Shown one piece after another: positions 50,385-58,258 of a stretch of 64,000 bases of DNA (its first letter is position 1; each line of letters opens with the position of its first letter). The notes under the pieces were generated by a model. The model worked only from the letters and a program-made list of their open reading frames with translations. It was not told the origin of the DNA and did not search any database. The stretch comes from Streptomyces tendae. GTDB lineage: Bacteria > Actinomycetota > Actinomycetes > Streptomycetales > Streptomycetaceae. Location of the stretch: positions 5,394,001 through 5,458,000 of the forward strand of contig NZ_CP043959.1 of NCBI RefSeq assembly GCF_008632955.1, written 5' to 3'. Made by a program: the position numbers and the translations under genes.

Positions 50385-51250
50385 TTGGGGGCTCCAGATG
50401 TGTCAGGGATGGCGCTGGACGACGCCGCGTGGGCGGTCCAGGGGTCGGTGACCGTGCGCGACACGTGGACCCTCAGGTCCCAGCCGTGCCGGTCGGAGAT
50501 CTCGTCGAGCTGGGCGGCGGCCAACTCGCACCAGGGCCACTCGGTGGCCCAGTGTGCCGCGTCGAGCAGCGCGAGAGGGCTGCCGGTGCGGACCGCGGTG
50601 AACTCGGACACCGGGTGGTGGCGCAGGTCCGCGGTGAGGAAGGCGTCCACGCCGGCGGCCCGGACGTGGTCGAAGAGGCTGTCGCCGGAGCCGCCGCTGA
50701 CGGCGACGGTCCGTACGGGCGCGTCCGGGTCGCCGGCCACGCGGATGCCCTGCGCGGTGGCGGGCAGCCGCTCCGCGGCGCGGGCGGCGAACTCACGGAC
50801 GGTGGCCGGGTGGTCGAGCTCGCAGACACGGCCCAGTCCCCGGCGGCCCTCGGAGTCGGAGAGGTCCGGCACCAGGGGGCGTACGACCCTGAGGTCCAGT
50901 GCGCCGGCGAGGGCGTCGGAGACTCCCGGGTCGGCGGTGTCGGCGTTGGTGTGGGCGACGTGCAGCGCGATGTCGTTCTTGATGAGCGTGTGCACCACGC
51001 GGCCCTTGAACGTGGAAGCCGCGACCGTGGTCGTCCCGCGCAGGTAGAGCGGGTGGTGGGTGACCAGCAGGTCGGCGTCGAGCCTCACCGCCTCGTCGAC
51101 GACGTCCTGGACCGGGTCGACGGCGAACAGGACCCGCCGGACCTCCTGGCCGGGCTCGCCCACGACGGTGCCGACCGCGTCCCAGGACTCGGCCCGCTCG
51201 GCGGGCCACAGGTTCTCCAGCGCGGCGATGACTTCTGACAGACGGGGCAC
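50381..51250 (-). CDS. Nif3-like dinuclear metal centre protein
   Basis: A 289-residue Nif3/YbgI-family protein, reported in some organisms as a GTP cyclohydrolase I type 2-like fold. Metal-ligand motifs are LLVTHHPLYLRG (two His), VAHTNADTAD (Asp), and the C-terminal LLDAAHWATEWPW (His, Glu). The N-terminal LENLWPAERAESWDAVG is the family signature. GTG start at 51250; the ribosome-binding site is weak. First gene of the Nif3 / zinc-ribbon / RNase H-phosphatase operon. Physiological function unresolved. Confidence 0.9.
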   Translation of the reverse strand: MPRLSEVIAALENLWPAERAESWDAVGTVVGEPGQEVRRVLFAVDPVQDVVDEAVRLDADLLVTHHPLYLRGTTTVAASTFKGRVVHTLIKNDIALHVAHTNADTADPGVSDALAGALDLRVVRPLVPDLSDSEGRRGLGRVCELDHPATVREFAARAAERLPATAQGIRVAGDPDAPVRTVAVSGGSGDSLFDHVRAAGVDAFLTADLRHHPVSEFTAVRTGSPLALLDAAHWATEWPWCELAAAQLDEISDRHGWDLRVHVSRTVTDPWTAHAASSSAIPDTSGAPN

Positions 51251-51300
51251 GCCGCCAAGGCTACCTGGCCCTTTCGCACGGCAGTACCGGCTCCGTTCGT

Positions 51301-51410
51301 ACGGCGGTGACCGCTCCGCTCCCACGGCGGTGACCGCTCCGTTCCACGCAACCACGGGCTCCGTTCCCGCGGCAGCACGGGCTCCGTTCGCGCCGGAGAA
51401 CCGGCTCCGT
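51301..51410. repeat. short degenerate repeats in a promoter region
   Basis: ACGGCGGTGACCGCTCCG occurs at 51301 and 51324 (23-base period), followed by three looser copies built around GGGCTCCGTTC or CCGGCTCCG. They fill the gap between the Nif3 gene and the divergent gene at 51537. Confidence 0.55.
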
Positions 51411-51536
51411 GGAGCACACTCCCTCGCCCTTCCTCAGCAGAATCGTTCCTGGAGCACCCTTACGTGTGAAGCGGGGCCCACCGCTCCGTCACCTCCGCCC
51501 GCGAAAACTACGTTCGTCACCGGAGGTGACCGACAC

Positions 51537-52802
51537 ATGACGGTCTGTGCCATCGAACTCACGGCGGGACACGGGACGGGAGCGGGACGGGCGGGCTGCG
51601 CCATCACCGCGGACGGCGGGTACGCCGCACGCCTGGCCCTGGCCGGCGACTCCCTGTTCCCGGAGCGCTGGACCCTGGACGGCCCGGAGCCGTACGCGGT
51701 CCCGCTGCCCGGCAACCAGCCCGAGGAACCCGGCACCGAGGTGCAGCCCCTGAGCGACGGGCGGGTCCTCATCCGCCGTCTGCTGGACGGGCGGCACTCC
51801 TTCTCCCTGCTGTACCCGACCGGCCCCGGCACCGGCGAACTGCCGCTGGGCACCGTCGAGTGCCCGGACGAGGAGACCCGGCTGCGACTGCTGCCGCCCG
51901 CTCCGGACGGGCGCCGGGCGTACGCCCTCGCCGCCGGCCGGCACTCGGCGGCGGTGTGGCTGGTGGCGGGCGGCGTGAACGGGCCGGAGCGGGTCGCGGA
52001 GGTCCCGGGCCGCTGCTCGGGCGGGGTGTGGCTGGACCGCGCGGGCCGGATGCTGGCCCTGGACCGGGAGACGGGCGGGCGCACCAAGTCGGTCGTGGTG
52101 GACCTGGAACGCGGCGGCGAGGTGTCCCCGCTGCTGCAGATCACCCCCGACAGCGACGACCGGGTGCTGCTCGCCGACCCGGACAGCGGCCTGCTGCTGA
52201 TCCGCTCGGACGCACCCTCCCCCGGCCGGGAGCGGCTGGGCTGGGGGGTGCTGGGCAGCACCCTGCCGGTGCGGTTCCCCGAGTGCCTGCGGCTGCCGGA
52301 CCGCACAGTGACGCCGTTCGCGATCCAGCCGGGGCAGATGCTGACCCCGGAGGCCTGCGCGGTGGCGCTGCGTGTCGACGGCGCGAGCGGCAGCTGGGTC
52401 GGCCTGTGGCGGCCGGCGGAACGGCAGCTGCACCATCTTGCGGCCCCGTCGGGGTGGCTGACCGGCACGGGCAGGTGGACGGCGGACGGTGTGCTGCGCC
52501 TCCCCTGCTCGACCCGCGCCGTACCCTGCGGGATCGCCGCACTGACGATGCCGGGGGACGAACATCGGTTGACTGAAAAGGAGTTGCGAGACGGATCGAC
52601 GGAGCGGGAGGCCCAGCAAGCAGCGTGCGGCGAGCTACCACCGTTCGACGATTCCGCCTACGCCGAGCAACTGTCGAGCGTGAACGGCTATATGACCGGC
52701 CACCATCCTCAACTGCCCCCGGACTACGTGCTTGAGACCCCGCCGGCCCCCCGTCCCGTGCCACTCCAGCAGGCGCCCTTGGGGCGGCTTGTAACGAACT
52801 AG
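51537..52802 (+). CDS. conserved beta-propeller-like hypothetical protein
   Basis: A 421-residue protein made mostly of repeated beta-strand units such as RVLIRRLLDGRHSFSLLYP, GGVWLDRAGRMLALDRETGG and DRVLLADPDSGLLLIRSD, suggesting a WD40-like propeller. No signal peptide or catalytic motif. A strong GGAGGTGAC precedes the ATG. From about 52555 to 52760 the codons become unlike the rest (TTG, ACT, GAA, CGA, TAT, CAT, CCT), while the last residues PVPLQQAPLG look conventional again. Conserved in Streptomyces as far as I recall; function unknown. Confidence 0.78.
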   Translation: MTVCAIELTAGHGTGAGRAGCAITADGGYAARLALAGDSLFPERWTLDGPEPYAVPLPGNQPEEPGTEVQPLSDGRVLIRRLLDGRHSFSLLYPTGPGTGELPLGTVECPDEETRLRLLPPAPDGRRAYALAAGRHSAAVWLVAGGVNGPERVAEVPGRCSGGVWLDRAGRMLALDRETGGRTKSVVVDLERGGEVSPLLQITPDSDDRVLLADPDSGLLLIRSDAPSPGRERLGWGVLGSTLPVRFPECLRLPDRTVTPFAIQPGQMLTPEACAVALRVDGASGSWVGLWRPAERQLHHLAAPSGWLTGTGRWTADGVLRLPCSTRAVPCGIAALTMPGDEHRLTEKELRDGSTEREAQQAACGELPPFDDSAYAEQLSSVNGYMTGHHPQLPPDYVLETPPAPRPVPLQQAPLGRLVTN

Positions 52803-52899
52803 TGCCGGTTGGCGTGGCCGCCTGGATTCGGGGTGCGGTCTGCCGGTTAGACTCGCTCGGCTGTAGGAAAGATCATGTTTACGGGGTGAATTCCTTCTG

Positions 52900-53067
52900 A
52901 TGAGCGACGTCATCACGCACGAGCCGCAGCCCGTCGAGTACGGGCAGGCCGCCGGGGGTCACGGCAAGCACCGGGGACCGGTCTCCACGCAGGAGTCCGA
53001 GACGTCCCCGCGTGGCCGTCACCGCAGGCCCACGCAGGAGCACGAACACGCGGAGTCGGCCGCCTGA
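52900..53067 (+). CDS. 55-residue hydrophilic protein
   Basis: MSDVITHEPQPVEYGQAAGG is followed by His-, Arg- and Glu-rich sequence ending EHEHAESAA. No hydrophobic segment or cysteine is present, so it is probably soluble and disordered. Start has only a weak ribosome-binding site (GGGGTGA). A strong hairpin follows 43 bases after the stop. Codon positions show the Streptomyces GC bias, supporting a real gene despite its size. Function unknown. Confidence 0.6.
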   Translation: MSDVITHEPQPVEYGQAAGGHGKHRGPVSTQESETSPRGRHRRPTQEHEHAESAA

Positions 53068-53110
53068 CACACGTCGGACGACCGTTCACCTTCCGCGGGT
53101 GGAACGAAGC

Positions 53111-53144
53111 ACGGCCCCGATCGTCGTCCGACGGTCGGGGCCGT
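53111..53144. terminator. bidirectional terminator
   Basis: A perfect 10-bp stem ACGGCCCCGA / TCGGGGCCGT, with an inner CGTC...GACG pairing, sits between the small gene and the convergent hydratase gene. Confidence 0.8.
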
Positions 53145-53168
53145 TCCCGTGTCCGGCGCCGCTCGCCG

Positions 53169-54032
53169 TCAGCCCTCCGTCAGGCGCACCGTCGCGTCCG
53201 TGAGCACCGGGGTGTCCCCGCGTTCCACCGCGTTCACGCCCACCCGCACCTCGCCGTCCCCGCGCCACATCCGCACGCGCAGCGTCTCGCCCGGGTACAC
53301 CACGTCGGTGAACCGGGCCGTGAAGGAGCGAACGCGGGTGACGTCGCCGTCTAGCAGGGTGTCGACGACCGCCTTCAGGGTCATGCCGTAGGTGCACAGG
53401 CCGTGCAGCACGGGGCGGCCGTACCCGGCCCGGCGTGCGAAGTCCGGGTCGGCGTGAAGGGGGTTGAGGTCGCCGGTGAGGCGGTAGAGCAGCGCCTGGT
53501 CCTCCCGTACGGGGCGCTCGACGACACGGTCCGGGGCACCCCGCTCCTCCCACGCGCCCGCCGACGGCCCGCGGTCGCCGCCCCAGCCGCCCTCGCCGCG
53601 TACGTACACCTGCGCCTCGGCCGTCCACAGCGGACCGTCGGCGTCGGCGGCGTCGCTGCGCAGCAGCAGGAGGGCCGCCTTGCCCTTGTCGTACACGGCG
53701 GCGATCCGGTCGGTGCGGGTGGCGGTGGCCCGGACGGGCAGGGGGCGGTGCACGGTGAGCGACTGGCCGCCGTGCAGGACGCGGGCGAGGTCGACGTCGA
53801 CGCCGGGCATGGACAGGGCCGCGATCACCCCGGGCGGTCCGCCACCCGCGACGGTGGCGAAGCTGGGCAGGACGTGCAGCCGGGACTCCAGCGTGTAGCG
53901 CAGTTCGCGGGGGTCGGTGGCGGGCACGCCCGCCCCGATGCCGAGGTGGTAGAGCTGGACGTCCCCCGGTGCCCAGGAGATCTCGGCGGTGCGGGGCGCG
54001 GCGGCGAGCGCCCGGGCTGCGTCGACGGGCAT
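53169..54032 (-). CDS. MaoC-type enoyl-CoA hydratase 2
   Basis: A 287-residue double-hotdog protein. The C-terminal domain holds the hydratase-2 motif YRLTGDLNPLHADPDFARRA (Asp/Asn/His) followed by RPVLHGLCTYG. The N-terminal hotdog is non-catalytic (VQLYHLGIGAG). Expected reaction: hydration of trans-2-enoyl-CoA to (R)-3-hydroxyacyl-CoA, in fatty-acid or polyketide metabolism. Start at ATG 54032 after AGGAGCC. Divergent from the sensor kinase gene. Confidence 0.9.
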   Translation of the reverse strand: MPVDAARALAAAPRTAEISWAPGDVQLYHLGIGAGVPATDPRELRYTLESRLHVLPSFATVAGGGPPGVIAALSMPGVDVDLARVLHGGQSLTVHRPLPVRATATRTDRIAAVYDKGKAALLLLRSDAADADGPLWTAEAQVYVRGEGGWGGDRGPSAGAWEERGAPDRVVERPVREDQALLYRLTGDLNPLHADPDFARRAGYGRPVLHGLCTYGMTLKAVVDTLLDGDVTRVRSFTARFTDVVYPGETLRVRMWRGDGEVRVGVNAVERGDTPVLTDATVRLTEG

Positions 54033-54240
54033 GTGGCTCCTGATCGCCGGGGTGTGGTCCAGGACCCTGTATAGCCCAGCGCCCGGCACCCGTCAGCCGC
54101 GCCCACCCGGGACATCCGTACCGGTGGGGACCGTACGGACGGCTCTGGGCGGGTGCCCCGGGCCGGCCCTACCGTCGACAGGGACCGCACCCGGCCGGGT
54201 GCGGTCGGACGGACCACACGGCGAAACCGGGGGAAGAGAC

Positions 54241-55443
54241 ATGACGGCGACCTGTGAGACGTACCCGAAGGCCCGTGGTCCACGCGGTCCGGGGCTCGGC
54301 CATCCGCGGCTGCTCCCCTGGCTGCTGGTCGCGATGGGCGCGTTCTCCCACCTCTTCCAGGGCACCACCTCGGACCCGTGGGTCGGCGGCGCGGGGCTCC
54401 TGGCGTTCAACTCCCTGTACGTCTTCCTGGCGTTCACCACGCATCCGTGCGGCACCCGGGACACCGTCGCGCGGCGGGTGGCGCTCGGTCTGCTGGCCGC
54501 GGTGACCTGCGTGCTAGCCGTCGGCCACGGCGGCGACTGGCTGCTGTACTTCCCGCTCCTCGGACTGGCGACGGGCGTGGTGCTGCGCGGGCGGCCGCTG
54601 CTGGCCGTCGCTGCCGCGGTGACGGCGGTCGCGGGCGCGGTCTCCTGGTACCACGACGGCTGGGGCAGCCTCGACATCCTCTACGCGACGGCCGTCTCCG
54701 CGCTGGTGACCGCCACGATCGTGCGGCTGGCGGACACGGTGTACGAACTGCGGGAGGCCCGCCGGGAGCTGGCCCGGCGGGCGGTGGAGGAGGAGAGGCT
54801 GCGCTTCTCGCGCGACCTGCACGATCTGCTGGGGCACACGATGTCGGTGATCGTGGTCAAGTCTGAGGCGGCCCGGCGGCTGGTGCCGCGCGACCCGCAG
54901 GCGGCGTTGGCGCAGGTCACGGACATCGAGGCGGTCGGCCGGCAGGCCCTCACGGAGATCCGCGAGGCGGTGACGGGCTACCGGGAGGGCAGCCTGGACA
55001 CCGAACTGGACCGGGCCCGCTCGGCGCTCACGGCGGCCGGCGTCGACCCCGTGGTGCACCGCTCCGGCCCGGCCCCGGGACCGCGTACGGAGGTGCTGCT
55101 GGGCTGGGTGGTCCGCGAGGCCGTCACCAACGTCGTACGGCACAGCGCGGCGCGGCGCTGCGGGATCACGATCGTGACCACGGAGGACGCGGCCCGGCTG
55201 ACCGTCACCGACGACGGCACCGGGGCGAAGGCGGACACCGCCACGGACCCCGGTGCGACGCCCGCGGGCGGGACGGGTCTGCGCGGGCTGGCCGAGCGGC
55301 TCGCGGCTGCGGGCGGCACGCTGCGGGCGGGTGAGGGCGCGGGCGGCGGTTTCGAGGTCATCGTGGAACTGCCGGTGGGGCACGCGGCGCCGGGGGCGGG
55401 CGCGTCCTCCGCCGCACGGGAGCCGTCGGCGCCGGCGGTGTGA
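54241..55443 (+). CDS. NarL-type sensor histidine kinase
   Basis: A 400-residue DesK/NarX-like kinase. About five hydrophobic segments in residues 25-165 form the sensor part. A coiled region is followed by the HisKA_3 dimerisation domain with the phosphorylated His in FSRDLHDLLGHTMSVI (near residue 194) and a HATPase domain (REAVTNVVRHSAARRC, VTDDGTGA, GTGLRGLAERL). GGGGGAAGAG precedes the ATG. Partner of the response regulator 57 bases downstream. Confidence 0.93.
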   Translation: MTATCETYPKARGPRGPGLGHPRLLPWLLVAMGAFSHLFQGTTSDPWVGGAGLLAFNSLYVFLAFTTHPCGTRDTVARRVALGLLAAVTCVLAVGHGGDWLLYFPLLGLATGVVLRGRPLLAVAAAVTAVAGAVSWYHDGWGSLDILYATAVSALVTATIVRLADTVYELREARRELARRAVEEERLRFSRDLHDLLGHTMSVIVVKSEAARRLVPRDPQAALAQVTDIEAVGRQALTEIREAVTGYREGSLDTELDRARSALTAAGVDPVVHRSGPAPGPRTEVLLGWVVREAVTNVVRHSAARRCGITIVTTEDAARLTVTDDGTGAKADTATDPGATPAGGTGLRGLAERLAAAGGTLRAGEGAGGGFEVIVELPVGHAAPGAGASSAAREPSAPAV

Positions 55444-55500
55444 GCGGCCGTGACGTCACCGCTCGGCTGCGATCCGCCCACCGCGACCTACGCTGCTGCC

Positions 55501-56142
55501 GTGAACGAGATGCCGCGTGAGCACCGGCCCGGCGGACCCGTCCGGGTGCTGCTGGCGGAGGACCAGGGGATGATGCGCGGCGCGCTCGCGCTGCTGCTCG
55601 GGATGGAGCCCGACATCGAGGTCGTGGCGCAGGTGGGCACCGGGGACGCGATCGTGGAGGCGGTCCTCACCCACCGTCCCGACGTCGCCCTCCTCGACAT
55701 CGGACTGCCCGGCATGAGCGGGCTGGACGCCGCGGCCGAGCTGCGCGAGCAGGCGCCGGGCTGCCGGGTGCTGATCCTGACGACGTTCGGCCGGCCCGGT
55801 TATCTGCGGCGGGCGATGGACGCGGGGGCGGCGGGGTTCCTCGTCAAGGACGGCCCGGTGGAGGAGCTGGCCTCGGCGGTCCGCCGGGTACTCGCCGGGG
55901 AGACGGTGGTCGACCCCGGGCTGGCCGCGGCGGCGCTCAGCGCCGGGCCCAGTCCGCTCACCGCCCGCGAGCGTGATGTGCTGCGGGAGTCGGCGGGCGG
56001 GGCGACCGTCGCGGACGTGGCCGCCCGGCTGCACCTGTCCGGGTCCACGGTCCGCAACCACCTCTCCGCGGCCATCGGCAAGACGGGCACCCGCAACCGC
56101 ACGGAGGCCCTCCACGAGGCCCGCAACCGGGGTTGGCTGTGA
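55501..56142 (+). CDS. NarL/LuxR-type response regulator
   Basis: A 213-residue regulator with a receiver domain (VRVLLAEDQGMMRGAL, phosphorylation Asp66 in VALLDIGLPGMSG, Lys in GFLVKDGP) and a C-terminal LuxR HTH (LTARERDVLRESAGG, VADVAARLHLSGSTVRNHL). No Shine-Dalgarno is seen; TACGCT lies six bases before the GTG, suggesting a leaderless transcript from its own promoter in addition to read-through from the kinase gene. ATG at 55510 is an alternative start. Target may be the adjacent MFS exporter, by position only. Confidence 0.9.
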   Translation: MNEMPREHRPGGPVRVLLAEDQGMMRGALALLLGMEPDIEVVAQVGTGDAIVEAVLTHRPDVALLDIGLPGMSGLDAAAELREQAPGCRVLILTTFGRPGYLRRAMDAGAAGFLVKDGPVEELASAVRRVLAGETVVDPGLAAAALSAGPSPLTARERDVLRESAGGATVADVAARLHLSGSTVRNHLSAAIGKTGTRNRTEALHEARNRGWL

Positions 56143-56541
56143 CGCGGGCCCTCCGTCCGCCTGCACCCGCCGGCGCGACCCGCGGGACCACCGACGCGGC
56201 CGGGTACGGCGCACACGACCCGCGACGTCCCACGCGCAACGGTCCCGGCATGGCCCCGTGGCAGCATGCCGACCGTCTCCGCGCTGCCACCCCCGATGTC
56301 CCGCCCGGGCGATCCCGGTAGGGCGCGCCTGGCACGGCCGGCCCCCACGGTCCAGCCGGTCTGCCTCGTCGCCGCGCGGCGGCCGACTCGCACCGGCACC
56401 GCTCCAACACCTCCCGGCGCGACGCCCGGACGACCGCCCCCGGCACGACCACCGACCCACCACGACGGCCACCACCCGAACCGGCTCCCGCGGCCCACGG
56501 TCCCCTGGCGCGGCGCCGGAAGCAGCCCGCGCCGCCGCCGT
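56143..56541. other. 399-base gap with no recognised gene
   Basis: Between the response regulator and the convergent MFS gene. Codon bias is lost in all frames, and the sequence is rich in CCG/CAC-type runs. A low-complexity spacer or decayed sequence; no clear terminator or structured RNA was identified. Confidence 0.5.
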
Positions 56542-57975
56542 TCAGGCCGACGGCTTCGCCGTCGTGCGTGGCAGCCAGGCCCACATCAGGACCGCGCCGA
56601 CCGCCAGGACGGCCGTCCCCGTGGTGAAGACCAGGGCGTAGCCCTCCGTGAGGGCCTCGGGGGTGTCGCGGCCGTCCGTGCGGGCCGCCGCCAGGGTGGC
56701 CATGACCGCGAGGCCCAGGGAACCACCCATGGTGCGTGAGGTGTTGACCAGGCCGGAGACCAGGCCGGCCTCCTCGGGAGCCGCGCCGGAGGTGGCGAGG
56801 GAGGCCAGCGGGGTCCCGGCGAGGCCCGCGCCCAGCATCATCAGGACGCCGGGGATCATGATCGCGGTGAGGTAGTCGCCGTCCGCCGTCATCGTCGACT
56901 GCCAGGCGAACCCGGCCAGTGCGATCAGCGTGCCGAGCACGGCCACGGCGCGCGGTCCCGTCGCCCGCATCAGGCGCGGGGCGGCCTTGGAGCCGAGGAT
57001 CACGGCGACGGAGCTGGGCACCAGGGCGAGTCCGGCCTCCAGCGGGGTGTAGCCGAGGACGTTCTGCGCGTACAGGGTCATGAAGAACCACATGCAGAAC
57101 ATCGCGGAGCCGCTGAGGAACATGGCGACGTTCGCGGAGGCCACCGACCGCAGCTTCAGCAGCCCGAGCGGCATCAGCGGGGCCTTGGCGCGGGCCTCGA
57201 CGAGCAGGAACAGGGCGACGAGGGCGAGCCCGGCGGCCAGCGGCACCAGGGTGGCCGTGGCCGTCCAGCCCTCGGCCTCGGTCTGGGAGACGCCGTAGGC
57301 CAGGGTGGCGAGGCCCGCCGTGACCAGGACGGCTCCGGGCAGATCGAGGCGCCGGCCGTCCCCGGCGCGGCTCTCCGTGATCCAGCGGGCGGCGGCGGCC
57401 AGCACGACCGCTCCGACGGGCACGTTGATCAGCAGCACCCAGCGCCACGACAGCGCCTCGACGAGCACCCCGCCGACGAAGCCGCCGGCCGCGCCGCCGC
57501 CCGCCCCGACGGCGGTCCAGGTGGCGATGGCGCGGGCGCGGGCCGCGCCCTCCGGCACCGCCGAGGTGACGAGGGTGAGCGTGGACGGCGCCAGCACGGC
57601 CGCCCCGAGCCCCTGCACGGCCCGCGCCAGCAGCAGCTGCCAGCCCTCCTGGGCCAGCCCGCCGGCCAGCGACGCCAGGGTGAACAGCCCGAGCCCGACC
57701 AGGAACATCCGCTTGCGGCCGTAGAGGTCGCCCGCCCGGCCGCCGAGCAGCATGAAGCCCGCGAAGGCGATGGAGTAGGCGTTGACCACCCACTGCAGGC
57801 CCTGTTCGTCCAGCGCGAGGCCGGTGCGCAGGGACGGCAGCGCGACGTTGACCACGGAGATGTCGAGGACGACGAGGAACTGGCCGGCGCAGGCGAGCGC
57901 CACCACCAGCCACACGGGGGGTGCGGTGCGGGCGGGGGCGCGGGTGGTGTCGGGGGCTTCGAGCATGAGGGTCAT
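56542..57975 (-). CDS. DHA2-family MFS drug exporter
   Basis: A 477-residue transporter with 14 predicted helices. Motifs are QFLVVLDISVVNVALPSL in TM1, GGRAGDLYGRKRMFLVG in loop 2-3, ARAVQGLGAAVLAPSTLTLV in TM4 and VGAGGGAAGGFVGGVL (motif C of antiporters). Likely H+-coupled efflux of toxic compounds. The start is one of two close ATGs (57975 or 57966). Divergent from the second MFS gene, with 283 bases between. Confidence 0.9.
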   Translation of the reverse strand: MTLMLEAPDTTRAPARTAPPVWLVVALACAGQFLVVLDISVVNVALPSLRTGLALDEQGLQWVVNAYSIAFAGFMLLGGRAGDLYGRKRMFLVGLGLFTLASLAGGLAQEGWQLLLARAVQGLGAAVLAPSTLTLVTSAVPEGAARARAIATWTAVGAGGGAAGGFVGGVLVEALSWRWVLLINVPVGAVVLAAAARWITESRAGDGRRLDLPGAVLVTAGLATLAYGVSQTEAEGWTATATLVPLAAGLALVALFLLVEARAKAPLMPLGLLKLRSVASANVAMFLSGSAMFCMWFFMTLYAQNVLGYTPLEAGLALVPSSVAVILGSKAAPRLMRATGPRAVAVLGTLIALAGFAWQSTMTADGDYLTAIMIPGVLMMLGAGLAGTPLASLATSGAAPEEAGLVSGLVNTSRTMGGSLGLAVMATLAAARTDGRDTPEALTEGYALVFTTGTAVLAVGAVLMWAWLPRTTAKPSA

Positions 57976-58258
57976 GCTCTCAACCGCCGCGAGCGGCCCG
58001 CATCGGCATTTCGCCCGACCCCCGGCTCCGCCCTCGGACCGAGCCCGGTTCCCGCCACGCGTACGACCGGTGGGCGGAACGCTCAAGTCCGGGCGTACGA
58101 CGGGTGGCCGGGCACGGAGTCCGGGCGGAGGACCGGTGGACGGAAGCTCAAGGAACGGTCAAGAAATCGTTAGCGGGCCGAAACAACGGAATAGTTGCCT
58201 GGGCAGACAGGGTTCAGCATCCACGTAACAGCCGTTCGGTCGCCTGGAGGCACCCTTC

